Shown here piece by piece: positions 45,517 to 54,442 of a stretch of 64,000 bases of DNA (positions are counted from its first letter, which is position 1; the number at the start of each line of letters is the position of its first letter). This DNA is from Cyanobacterium aponinum PCC 10605 (GTDB lineage Bacteria > Cyanobacteriota > Cyanobacteriia > Cyanobacteriales > Cyanobacteriaceae). Under the pieces are notes generated by a model. That model was not told the origin of the DNA and searched no databases. It worked only from the letters and a program-made list of their open reading frames with translations. Both the position numbers and the translations under genes were made by a program. The stretch is from contig NC_019776.1 of assembly GCF_000317675.1 (NCBI RefSeq), positions 3,968,001-4,032,000 of the forward strand, read 5' to 3'.

Positions 45517-45570
45517 AGTACTCATTCTCGCTATGCTGAAATTAAGGACTTTTCACCCGTATCATAAAAA

Positions 45571-45700
45571 TAACCTCAATTCAGGATAAATTTTTATAGA
45601 AAGTGATTGAGAAAAGGGCAAAAGCTGACAGGGAGACAATGAAACTGCAATGAGGGTAGGTTTTAGGTTTCAGGTTTCAGGTTGCAGGTTTCAAAAAAAA
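45571..45700. repeat. partial MITE-like end and heptamer block
   Basis: TAACCTCAATTCAGGATAAA at 45571 resembles one end of the family; no second end was found before the next gene. At 45630 the block GGGAGACAATGAAACTGCAA begins, repeated from 30883, with the following heptamers (CAGGTTTCAGGTTGCAGG). About 90 bases later the sigma-like gene starts. Confidence 0.6.
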
Positions 45701-45788
45701 TCTCAAAAGAATCAAATTAGTGAAAAAATTTTTGCTGAAATTGCATAAATCGGAAAAAAGACACTGATAAGTAGATAAGGAAACCCTC

Positions 45789-47267
45789 ATGGTGAAAAAC
45801 CATTGGAAATCTACTTTTATGAAAATGCAAAAACGCACTAATCTTGTTATGCAGTTTTCTTCCTTTCTCTGTTTGAAAGAAGAATCATCTTCTCTGATTA
45901 CCTACTGGAAAATTACTCCTGAATTAGAGCAAAATATGAGGCAATTATTGGATCAGCAAGAAATTTTAGCTGAAGAAGATGACCTTATTGCCCAAGAATT
46001 TTTGGAGTGGTTGCGAGATAACCAAGATAATTTAAAGAAAAAGCATTTAATCGCTTATTTGCAAGAATCTTGTTTCTTTGCCACAAAAAAAGTTTATCAA
46101 CGATTTAAAAATTGTTGGAATATATTTACTTGGCAGGATTACTTCCAATGGGCTAATTTGCTTTTGGCATCTCCCACAAAATTATTAGCTAAATACAATC
46201 AAAGTCTTCGGTATAAATTAACTACCTATGCTCGAAGCAAAATAGAATCCCAATTAATAGATCGGGCATATCAATATATGGGATGGGAAAGAGCTTCTGA
46301 TTGGGGGTTGTTAAGACAATTAAAATCTGGGACTCGGAAAAAATGTTTACAGATAATAGGAGGTTTAAAAGATAGTGATTTAGAAAAATACCTATTGGTG
46401 TGGGAATGTTTTAATGTAGTTTATTCATCTAAAACTATTAAAAAGAATCAAAAACTACCACCTCCTTCTGCTAATCATTTTTTAAAAATAACTCAAGAGT
46501 ACAATTTTATTGTTAAAAATAAAGGAGCTAATTTACCTAATATTAATCAAGAAGAATGTAATTTAATTATTAGTAATTGTATCGAATTTGCTCGTCAATA
46601 TTGTAGTCCTAAAATTTTAAATAGTGGAGAATACACAGAAAATTTAGTTGATCAAGTTAATGTAAATGTTCGAGAAGAAAAGGAACTTCAAAAAGAAGAA
46701 TATAATCAGGTGGATACCATATTGACTAATGCCTTTTATGAATTAGATTTAACCCAGAAAATTTTATTTGAATTATGGAAAGGTTTACAGTTAACTCAAA
46801 CAGAGATAGCTGAAATTATGGGGGTTAATTATGGTGAGTTTGTCAGAGAACAATATCAAGTTACCCGTCAAATTAATTCTACCCGACAAGAATTATTGGA
46901 AAAATTGGTCAGAGAAATTTTAGCTGATTCTCAAATTACTATAACTAAGCAAAAATTTAAAGAGTTAAAAAATCCTTTAGATCAATGGTTACAAGAATAT
47001 TGTAAAGAGGTTTTATCTCAAAAAATTACAGAAATTTATCAATTATTGTCTGATAATGAAAAGTCAACAATTATGAACAATTTTCAAGAAAAAAATTTTA
47101 CTGATAGTGATACATTGAACCATGATTTAAACCCTTTAGCGAAAAATTTGAAAACAAAATTAATAGAAGATTACCAATTGTTTTTCCCAGAAACTAATCA
47201 CATTAATCTTTGTTTTGTCCATTTAGTAGAGGATTGGTTTATTAATAATTATCCTAATTTTATTTAA
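45789..47267 (+). CDS. sigma-70-like protein (cyanobacterial, DUF1822-associated)
   Basis: A 492-residue protein. The segment LTTYARSKIESQLIDRAYQY resembles sigma region 2/3 and LTQTEIAEIMGVNYGEFVRE has the helix-turn-helix pattern of region 4.2, but the classic region 2.3-2.4 signature of full sigma factors is missing. I recall a cyanobacterial family of this size annotated as sigma-70-like and encoded beside DUF1822, as here. It could be a specialised sigma factor or a DNA-binding protein that lost core binding. Start at MVKNHWKS is assumed. Confidence 0.6.
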   Translation: MVKNHWKSTFMKMQKRTNLVMQFSSFLCLKEESSSLITYWKITPELEQNMRQLLDQQEILAEEDDLIAQEFLEWLRDNQDNLKKKHLIAYLQESCFFATKKVYQRFKNCWNIFTWQDYFQWANLLLASPTKLLAKYNQSLRYKLTTYARSKIESQLIDRAYQYMGWERASDWGLLRQLKSGTRKKCLQIIGGLKDSDLEKYLLVWECFNVVYSSKTIKKNQKLPPPSANHFLKITQEYNFIVKNKGANLPNINQEECNLIISNCIEFARQYCSPKILNSGEYTENLVDQVNVNVREEKELQKEEYNQVDTILTNAFYELDLTQKILFELWKGLQLTQTEIAEIMGVNYGEFVREQYQVTRQINSTRQELLEKLVREILADSQITITKQKFKELKNPLDQWLQEYCKEVLSQKITEIYQLLSDNEKSTIMNNFQEKNFTDSDTLNHDLNPLAKNLKTKLIEDYQLFFPETNHINLCFVHLVEDWFINNYPNFI

Positions 47268-47319
47268 TAGTTTTTTTACTTTTGCAATGATTTTTACCAA
47301 TATAAATTCAATAAATATC

Positions 47320-48723
47320 ATGTCTTTAGATCTATTTACTGCTTTTAACTCTGAAGATTTGTGGCTAAAATTTTCTGACAAAGAATATGATATAGCCATG
47401 GAAAAAGCCAAAAATTTTGCATCTTTAGCACAGCAACATCAGGCTTTAATCAATTTTCTTGCTAGTAATTGTCTGATTAAATGGTTAAACATGACCTACG
47501 GTGATTTGATCCGTCAAGTTAATTTTGAGTTTGAAGAAAAAGATTTATTTAGTATTTGGCAATTTGTTAATGGAACACCGCTTATTATTAATAATCTTTC
47601 ACGTCGTCTAGTTGTAATACCTGAAGAATGTGAAGATTTGAGTGAATTTAATATCCCTCAAGAATGGTTAGATATTCCTCAACTTAGAGGAGATTATTTT
47701 TTACCAGTACAAGTTAATTTAGAGACAGGTTGGTTAAGATTTTATGGTTTTACAACCTATGAATACATAAAAAAATATAGCTATTATAATCGTTATTTTG
47801 CTTACTATATTTTACCTGAACATTTTTTAGATGATGATCTTAACCTAATATTTCTTTTCGAAAAATATCAATTATTTAATCATGTTGAATATCAGGCTTT
47901 ACCACAATTTTCTAGTGTGGAAAAAAGACAATTTATGGAACAATTAAATAATATTGAGGCTTCAAGAGTTCGTCATCATTTGAATTTTGTTCAATGGGCG
48001 GCTTTATTTGCAGATAAATCTTGTCGTTTATCTCTTTATAAGAAATATCAACCAATTAGTCTAGGTTCTTGGTTAGAGAATAATTTTTATCAGGCTTATA
48101 GTCAAGGATGGCAAAATTTGACTGACTTGATGGATAGCTTAAATTTTATTTCCTCTTCTCCTTCTGTTAGTAGTAACGGAATTGTAATGCGTTCTGGGAA
48201 TGTTAATTTAGAATATATTTATCAAATAAATGATGAGAAGCAGTTGAAGGTTGCGGCACAAAGATTAAGTGTTTTACCGACTAATAGTGTGCATAAAAAT
48301 CAAGTTTTACAAGCTCTAAATTATATTATGAGTCGCTCCCATGATGATGAAACAAGATGGCACGCCGCCGAGGGAATTTGGCGTTTAGAACCGAATAATC
48401 CTAATGCAGGTTTATGGTGTGGAAAACGTTTAAATTTAGGTTTGGAAATGGGGGATTTATCTTTGGCTTTAGTGATAGGAGTATTGCCGAAATCTGATAG
48501 TCAAAATAGTATCTTTTTCCGTCTTTATCCTACTAATAATCATTTATTACCAGCTAATTTGAAAGTACAAATTATGGATGAGGAAACTAAAGTGTTTAAA
48601 CAATTAACTTCCCGAGAAGGCGATCGCATCTTACAATATAAATTCTGGGGTAATAAGGGAGAGTTTTTCTGGATACAAATGAGTTATCACTCTACCCAAC
48701 TTAGTGAAGCCTTTATTATTTAA
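47320..48723 (+). CDS. DUF1822 family protein
   Basis: A 467-residue soluble protein, started at MSLDLFTAFNSEDLW (47320); the ATG at 47287 would add 11 residues. It matches the cyanobacteria-specific DUF1822 family: HAAEGIWRLEPNNPNAGLWCGKRLNLGL and VIGVLPK are landmarks. It has a structured N-terminal alpha/beta part and a C-terminal beta-rich, ligand-binding-looking half. Its gene is 52 bases after the sigma-like gene. The family usually co-occurs with sigma-like and CHASE2-type genes; the latter is absent here. Function unknown. Confidence 0.8.
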   Translation: MSLDLFTAFNSEDLWLKFSDKEYDIAMEKAKNFASLAQQHQALINFLASNCLIKWLNMTYGDLIRQVNFEFEEKDLFSIWQFVNGTPLIINNLSRRLVVIPEECEDLSEFNIPQEWLDIPQLRGDYFLPVQVNLETGWLRFYGFTTYEYIKKYSYYNRYFAYYILPEHFLDDDLNLIFLFEKYQLFNHVEYQALPQFSSVEKRQFMEQLNNIEASRVRHHLNFVQWAALFADKSCRLSLYKKYQPISLGSWLENNFYQAYSQGWQNLTDLMDSLNFISSSPSVSSNGIVMRSGNVNLEYIYQINDEKQLKVAAQRLSVLPTNSVHKNQVLQALNYIMSRSHDDETRWHAAEGIWRLEPNNPNAGLWCGKRLNLGLEMGDLSLALVIGVLPKSDSQNSIFFRLYPTNNHLLPANLKVQIMDEETKVFKQLTSREGDRILQYKFWGNKGEFFWIQMSYHSTQLSEAFII

Positions 48724-48770
48724 ACGTTAAGGGTTTTTATGGTTTGGGGTATTAGGAAAGAGGTGTCAGG

Positions 48771-48793
48771 TATCAGGTTGCAGGTGTCAGGTT
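48771..48793. repeat. short heptamer array (CAGGTAT/CAGGTTG/CAGGTGT)
   Basis: Three to four units following the DUF1822 gene, with no MITE-like terminal repeats. Similar isolated arrays are at 20004, 52066 and 55982. Confidence 0.6.
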
Positions 48794-48901
48794 TAGGGAG
48801 TAATGAGTAATGAGTAACGAGTAACGAGTAATTATCAACTATTCACTATTCACTATTCACTATTTACCTTTGCCCCTTTCTCTTTTAACTGCATTGAATA
48901 C

Positions 48902-49186
48902 TTAATTTTCTTCCTTCTCTTTTTCTTGCTTTGACATTAAACCAAATTTAACTTCGTCAATAGCGTGATTGAGTTGATTGATTTTTTCTTCTAAACTTAA
49001 TCTTGCATTCTCCATGGCAAATTCATCTTCGAGGCTAGAATAAGAAGTCTTTTTCTGGTTTGAATTATCAGAATCTTTGCTTTGTTGACTTTTACTTGCT
49101 ACCAAACTACCCACAACACCGCCTACTAATCCTCCGACAATTGTACCGATAATAAATCCACTACCGAAATTATCTTTGTTACTCAT
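48902..49186 (-). CDS. YtxH-like membrane-anchored stress protein
   Basis: A 94-residue protein. A glycine-rich hydrophobic segment (GFIIGTIVGGLVGGVVGSLV, residues 10-29) anchors it in a membrane and the C-terminal half is a charged, coiled-coil-like helix (LSLEEKINQLNHAIDEV). This is the YtxH/gas-vesicle-like pattern of a general stress protein. Function unknown. Confidence 0.7.
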   Translation of the reverse strand: MSNKDNFGSGFIIGTIVGGLVGGVVGSLVASKSQQSKDSDNSNQKKTSYSSLEDEFAMENARLSLEEKINQLNHAIDEVKFGLMSKQEKEKEEN

Positions 49187-49352
49187 AATAAATAATAAAT
49201 AATCAAATGCCTTTGTTAAGAAAATCAGTAATTATCTTTAACTCAAGAAAATACACCGTAAACTTAATTTTACACTACAAAAAAAATAACTGATCAAAAT
49301 AGTCTTTTTTCGGTTATTATCTCTTTTCACCGCTCTTTTTTATTTGTATAGC

Positions 49353-49904
49353 ATGGTTAATTTTCCCAAAATCTTATCTTATCCTTTAGTTATTTCTCTT
49401 TGTTTTTTCGTTTCTAGTTGTGATACAGGAGAAAATTCTTTATCTCAAGCACAAAATGAGGAAAATATATCTACTCTTTCCATAGCAGATGTTTCCTCGC
49501 CCCAAAATCTTCCCATTAATGCCATTTTATCCATCGATAATCAACAAATAGAATTGGAAGTGGCAGAAACTCCTGAACAACAACAGTTAGGCTTAATGTT
49601 TCGTACCGATTTACCTCCTGATAGAGGGATGCTTTTTCTTTTTCAGCCACCTACGATTGTGAATTTTTGGATGAAAAATGTTTTTATTTCTTTGGATATG
49701 CTATTTGTTCGAGATGGAGTTGTACAAAATATAGCTCACAATGTCCCCCCTTGTACGAAAGAGCCTTGTCCTTTATATAGCTCTGAGGTCGAAATTGATC
49801 AAGTAATAGAGTTAGCTGGAGGGAGAGCAAAAGAATTAAATATCAAAAAAGGCGATCGCATCTCTGTGGAATTTTTGCCGTCAGAAAACTCTTTGAAAAA
49901 GTAG
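49353..49904 (+). CDS. DUF192 family lipoprotein
   Basis: A 183-residue protein started at the ATG at 49353 (MVNFPKILSYPLVISL); a TTG three codons earlier is less likely. A signal peptide ends in a lipobox FVSSC. The mature part has a DUF192 domain: VAETPEQQQLGLMFRTDLPPDRGMLF and FWMKNVFISLDMLFV, then CPLYSSEVEIDQVIELAGG. The role of the domain is unknown. Confidence 0.85.
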   Translation: MVNFPKILSYPLVISLCFFVSSCDTGENSLSQAQNEENISTLSIADVSSPQNLPINAILSIDNQQIELEVAETPEQQQLGLMFRTDLPPDRGMLFLFQPPTIVNFWMKNVFISLDMLFVRDGVVQNIAHNVPPCTKEPCPLYSSEVEIDQVIELAGGRAKELNIKKGDRISVEFLPSENSLKK

Positions 49905-50457
49905 TGCAAATTTTTTTTTAATGGTGTATAATCATTAACTCAAATGTTAATCTCATACTCAAACTTTTAAACTAAGCTCTTTGATGGGAGTTTATTTAGA
50001 AGGAAGATAAATAATCTGAAGGGAAAAGTTTTAATTTAGTTCATATAGCATTTTTCCAATTTATCAGGTACGAGCAGAAGAGTTGAAGCCCTCTATCAAC
50101 AAAGAGTCCGTGTACCTTAATATCTTAGAATGATGGCTATAAACAGATTCATTCATTAAATTGCAAAAACTTTTTCAGCTTAACTGGAAATTTTTTTATC
50201 AGACTATTTTAATTGGCAAAATATCGAGAATGTTTTTATATCAATATCATCTATTAATGATTAATAATCAATGACATATTGGTAGCTATCTAAGCAAAAT
50301 GGCTTAATTTTTCGTGAGAGTGATAATAAATTCAGCAATTTTTCAGAACATAAAATTCTTCCAAGAAAAATCAGATAATGAGTTTTTGTTTTTAACCATT
50401 TCTGTTATTTTTAGTCCAGCTTTTTTAATCTTTTTATATTTTTAAGAAATAAAAATT
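49905..50457. other. AT-rich intergenic region
   Basis: About 550 bases with no gene between the DUF192 and DUF2949 genes. The only structure noted is AGGTAC...GTACCT bracketing 50066-50117 (six base pairs), which is too weak to call a hairpin. No tRNA or repeat family member is seen. Confidence 0.45.
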
Positions 50458-50649
50458 ATGCCTACTATTACTTACACTCGCTTTATCAAATTTTTGCAAG
50501 ATGAAATAAACTTATCTCAAGACTCTATCGCTATGGCTCAAAAAACTGTGGATCAAAACTTAGGACTAATGCCCGTAGTGCTATGGCAATATGGACTAGT
50601 CGATTTACAACAACTCAACAAAATCTATGAATGGTTAGAAACCGCCTAA
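50458..50649 (+). CDS. DUF2949 family protein
   Basis: A 63-residue helical protein recognised as DUF2949: FIKFLQDEINLSQDSIAMAQ and MPVVLWQYGLVDLQQLNKIYEWL are the family landmarks. Its function is unknown. It lies 55 bases upstream of the pyruvate dehydrogenase E2 gene on the same strand and could share its transcript. Confidence 0.85.
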   Translation: MPTITYTRFIKFLQDEINLSQDSIAMAQKTVDQNLGLMPVVLWQYGLVDLQQLNKIYEWLETA

Positions 50650-50704
50650 CACAAAACTGATATAATTATTGGTTTGAACAGTCTATAAGAAGTTTATAAA
50701 CTAA

Positions 50705-52030
50705 ATGATTTACGATATATTTATGCCAGCCCTCAGTTCCACGATGACAGAAGGGAAAATAGTTTCATGGGAAAAACAACCCGGTGATAAAGTTGAGAAA
50801 GGAGAAACTGTTGTTGTCGTTGAATCCGACAAGGCTGATATGGATGTAGAATCTTTCTACTCTGGTTATTTAGCTACTATTCTTGTCCCTGCCGGTTCTC
50901 AAGCTCCTGTGGGAGATGCGATCGCATATATTGCTGAAACCGAAGCAGAAATAGAAGAAGCCAAGAAAAAAGCCAGTCAAGCACAAGGGGGAAATAATGT
51001 CACTTCAACCCCCGCAACTACTCCTGAATTCAAAAAAGAAGTAGAAACCTCTCCTCAACCTGTGGCAACCACTGCTAACACAGAAATCTCTCCCTCAAAT
51101 ACTTCTGAAAATAACGGTAGAATTATCGCTTCCCCCAGAGCAAAAAAATTAGCCAAAGAATTTAAAGTTGATTTAGCCACTATTAAGGGTAGCGGTGTCA
51201 ACGGTAGAATTACCGCCGAAGATGTAGAAAAAGCGGTCGGAAAAGCACCTAGCGTAACCACATCTACTCCTTCATTGCCCACCATTACATCCTCTATACC
51301 TCCTCAAATTACCCCCACTCCTGCCCTCGGTAATGCCGCTCCCATTAATAATTTAGCAGGAGAAACCGTACCTTTTAACACCTTACAACAAGCAGTTGTT
51401 CGTAATATGGTGGCTAGTTTACACGTTCCCACTTTCCAAGTTAGCTATGATATTACCACTGATGCTTTAGATGGCTTATATCGTAAAATCAAAACTAAGG
51501 GAGTTACAATGACTGCATTATTAGCCAAAGCTGTTGCAGTTACCCTACAAAAACACCCCATCATGAGTGCTACTTATACAGAAGGTGGCATTAAATATAA
51601 CGATTCTATCAACATCGCTGTTGCCGTTGCGATGCCCGATGGCGGTTTAATTACCCCTGTGATTAAAAATGCGGCTCAAATAGATATTTATTCCCTTGCC
51701 CGTAGCTGGAAAGATTTAGTAGATCGTGCCAGAGCAAAACAACTACAGCCTGATGAGTACAGTACAGGTACATTTACTCTTTCTAATTTAGGGATGTTTG
51801 GTGTAAGTAGCTTTACCGCTATTTTACCTCCCGGACAAGGTTCGATCTTAGCCATTGGTGGTACTCGCCCCGCCGTAGTAGCTAGTAAAGACGGTTTATT
51901 TGGGGTTAAAAATCAAATGACAGTGACTATCACCTGTGATCACCGTATCATCTATGGTGCAGATGCGGCATCATTCCTCAAAGATTTAGCTAATTTAATT
52001 GAAAATGATCCCCATTCTTTGACATTGTAG
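50705..52030 (+). CDS. pdhC: pyruvate dehydrogenase E2, dihydrolipoamide acetyltransferase
   Basis: A 441-residue E2. The lipoyl domain at residues 1-80 has the lipoylated lysine in VVVESDKADMDVESF; then an Ala/Pro-rich linker, the E3-binding domain (ASPRAKKLAKEFKVDL, residues about 137-175), a second linker, and the catalytic acyltransferase domain ending TCDHRIIYGADAASFLKDL. It moves acetyl groups from lipoyl to CoA in the pyruvate dehydrogenase complex. The E1 and E3 genes are not adjacent. Confidence 0.94.
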   Translation: MIYDIFMPALSSTMTEGKIVSWEKQPGDKVEKGETVVVVESDKADMDVESFYSGYLATILVPAGSQAPVGDAIAYIAETEAEIEEAKKKASQAQGGNNVTSTPATTPEFKKEVETSPQPVATTANTEISPSNTSENNGRIIASPRAKKLAKEFKVDLATIKGSGVNGRITAEDVEKAVGKAPSVTTSTPSLPTITSSIPPQITPTPALGNAAPINNLAGETVPFNTLQQAVVRNMVASLHVPTFQVSYDITTDALDGLYRKIKTKGVTMTALLAKAVAVTLQKHPIMSATYTEGGIKYNDSINIAVAVAMPDGGLITPVIKNAAQIDIYSLARSWKDLVDRARAKQLQPDEYSTGTFTLSNLGMFGVSSFTAILPPGQGSILAIGGTRPAVVASKDGLFGVKNQMTVTITCDHRIIYGADAASFLKDLANLIENDPHSLTL

Positions 52031-52215
52031 GTGATGAATAATGGGTTAGGAGTTCGGAGTTCGGGGTTAAGTTTCAGGTGTCAGGGTGTTTAGGGGATAG
52101 GGGATGAGGGGAGAGGGAGAAACAAGTAATGATTAATGAGTGTTCAGAGTTTTTAATTCTTAATTATCAACTATTTACCTTTGCCCTTTATTATTAATAA
52201 ATTCTTAGTTGAATT

Positions 52216-53337
52216 ATGTATGATTGTATAGTTGTTGGTGCTGGTCCTGCGGGTGCTACCTCTGCTTATCATTTAGCAAAAAAAGGGTATTCTGTCTTAA
52301 TTCTGGAAAAGGCTAGTTTACCCCGTTATAAACCTTGTGGAGGAGGAGTTTCTCCTCTGATTCAATCTTGGTTTGATTTTGATTTATCTCCCGCTATTTC
52401 TCTTAAAAGTCATACTGTTTATTGTACTTGGGAACAGAAAGATGCGATCGCAGTTGATTTAGGAAATAATCCCATTTGGATGGTAAGAAGAGACGTTTTC
52501 GACTATTTTCTAGTAACACAAGCTGTCAAACAAGGAGCAACCCTGAAAGATACAACGAAAGTACGAGGGGTTGAATTTGTTAGTAATGGTTGGATAGTTA
52601 AAACCGAAAATGAGTCATTTAAAGGACGTTATCTTATTGGTGCGGATGGGGCAAAAGGCTCAATGGCTAAATGGTTAGGCTTTGGAAAGCAGAAAAAATC
52701 GGTGGTGGGTGCATTGGAATTAGAAATTCCTGTACAGAAGGTAGAGAATAAAGAAACCTATTTAGAATTTGGTTTAGTACAACACGGCTATGCTTGGAAT
52801 TTTCCCAAAGCAGATGGTTATTCTATTGGTGCTGGGGGTTTTGCTAAAAATAGAAAAGCTCAAAGTTTTCACAAAATTATTGAAAATTATACAGGTTTGT
52901 TCAATCTTAATGCTAAAGATGGTTGCGAACATGGACACCCCCTTGCTCTTTGGAATGGAGTACAAAAATTACATACAGAAAATGCCGTTTTAGCAGGGGA
53001 ATCAGCCTGTGTAGTTGATCCTTTCACTGCAGAGGGAATCCGCCCTTCTATCTATAGCGGTTTAAAAGCATCCGAAGCGGTGGCTAATGCTTTAGCTGGA
53101 GAGGCAAATGCTTTAGCAAAATATAGTGAAATTATGGCTCAAGAATGGGGAAAAGAAATGTTGTGGGCGCAAAGATTAGCTTCTATTTTTTATCGTTTTC
53201 CTCGTCTTAGTTACCAATTAGGGGTTAAGCATCCTTCTGGGGGAAAAACTATGATGAAAATATTTGCAGGAGAAAAAACTTATTCTCAGGTAGCACAAAA
53301 GGGAATTAAATTATTAACTAATCTGAGTTCGGGATAA
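52216..53337 (+). CDS. geranylgeranyl reductase family flavoprotein
   Basis: A 373-residue FAD-dependent enzyme. The FAD-binding motif is YDCIVVGAGPAGATSAYHLA, and KPCGGGVS and LIGADGAKG belong to the GGR/ChlP superfamily, which reduces isoprenoid double bonds. It is shorter than ChlP (about 400 residues), so it is probably another family member, with unknown prenyl substrate. The last residues, NLSSG, and the stop codon come from the end of the MITE-like element that starts at 53321. Confidence 0.85.
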   Translation: MYDCIVVGAGPAGATSAYHLAKKGYSVLILEKASLPRYKPCGGGVSPLIQSWFDFDLSPAISLKSHTVYCTWEQKDAIAVDLGNNPIWMVRRDVFDYFLVTQAVKQGATLKDTTKVRGVEFVSNGWIVKTENESFKGRYLIGADGAKGSMAKWLGFGKQKKSVVGALELEIPVQKVENKETYLEFGLVQHGYAWNFPKADGYSIGAGGFAKNRKAQSFHKIIENYTGLFNLNAKDGCEHGHPLALWNGVQKLHTENAVLAGESACVVDPFTAEGIRPSIYSGLKASEAVANALAGEANALAKYSEIMAQEWGKEMLWAQRLASIFYRFPRLSYQLGVKHPSGGKTMMKIFAGEKTYSQVAQKGIKLLTNLSSG

Positions 53338-53546
53338 ATTTTCACTCATCGGAGTGATGGCGAAAAGGGTAATGGTAAATAGTGTTGGGGTGTTGGGGTG
53401 TTGGGGTGAATAATTAATCATTAATAACTCCGAACACTCATTACTCATTACTCGTTACTTATTACTTTCTTCAACACCTGCAACCTGAAACCTGACACCT
53501 GACACCTACTCTTATCCGATATTCTTAAACCGAACTGAGGTTAACT
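53319..53546. repeat. MITE-like repeat element, copy 6, fused to upstream gene
   Basis: Ends are AATCTGAGTTCGGGATAAATT (from 53320) and AAACCGAACTGAGGTTAAC (to 53545). The left end encodes the final residues of the flavoprotein. A further partial end, GCCTGAGTTCGATATAAATT, begins at 53550, so a second element may have landed next to the first. The interior carries GTGTTGGGGTGTTGGGG repeats and CAACCTGAAACC heptamers. Confidence 0.85.
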
Positions 53547-53686
53547 AGCCTGAGTTCGATATAAATTTGTCGGTTAAGGTTGGCTGAAAGGCAATAGTCA
53601 ATAGAGAGTAGTTAATAGTTTATAGTTGATAATAAAGAATACAAAAAATTCTGACTCCTGACTTCCACTCATTACTCATTATTTTC

Positions 53687-54379
53687 ATGTTTATTATCAC
53701 TAACGATGACGGCATTAACGCTGAAGGAATTAAGGCTTTAAAAGAAATTATTACTGAAGATAAGGTAATCATAGCACCCGATCGCGCTTTATCTGGTTGT
53801 GGACATCAGGTGACGACAAAAGAAGGAATTACTGTTACAGAAACAAAACCTCAAGAATATGCCATTAGTGGGACACCTGCCGATTGCGTTAGGCTCGGTA
53901 TTAGTAAGATTTTTCCCTCCGCCACATGGGTACTTTCTGGAATCAATGCAGGAGGAAATTTAGGTAGTGATATTCACATTTCTGGCACTGTCGCCGCCGT
54001 CAGAGAAGCCGCTATTCATGGTTTAGGTGCGATCGCAATTTCCCATGTTATTAAATATCCTCAACCTATTAATTGGGATATTGCCAAAAAACTAAGTAAA
54101 AAAGTGCTTAAAAAATTATTAAACAAAGACTTACCGAAAGGTTGCTTTTGGAATGTAAATTTACCTCCCCTTGATTATGTGTCCAATCCTGATATAGTAT
54201 TTTGTAGTCCTAGTATTGATCCCCTACCCTTAAACTTCAAACAAGAAGGAAATCAGTATTTTTATCGAGGAGAATATTGGCAAAGAAAAAGAACCATAGA
54301 TACAGATGTAGATGTTTGTTTTTCAGGTAATATCGCCGTTAGTTTAATCAGCATTAATGGAAACTCGACTCACAATTAA
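53687..54379 (+). CDS. surE: 5'/3'-nucleotidase SurE
   Basis: A 230-residue survival-protein nucleotidase. The metal-binding N-terminal motif is TNDDGINAEGI, followed by SGTPADCVRLGI and GINAGGNLGSDIHISGTVAA, all well conserved. It removes phosphate from nucleoside monophosphates. It has the usual length with a shorter C-terminus. The upstream 350 bases are repeat DNA, so its promoter is probably close to the start. Confidence 0.94.
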   Translation: MFIITNDDGINAEGIKALKEIITEDKVIIAPDRALSGCGHQVTTKEGITVTETKPQEYAISGTPADCVRLGISKIFPSATWVLSGINAGGNLGSDIHISGTVAAVREAAIHGLGAIAISHVIKYPQPINWDIAKKLSKKVLKKLLNKDLPKGCFWNVNLPPLDYVSNPDIVFCSPSIDPLPLNFKQEGNQYFYRGEYWQRKRTIDTDVDVCFSGNIAVSLISINGNSTHN

Positions 54380-54442
54380 AATGTCTCAGGTTGGATTCTG
54401 ACCTTGTTAAGTATAAATTAAGTAAAGTAATTAATAGTATCA

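Noticed and set aside
50066-50117. AGGTAC ... GTACCT inverted repeat
   Set aside because: Only six base pairs at a 40-base distance; not evidence of an RNA structure.
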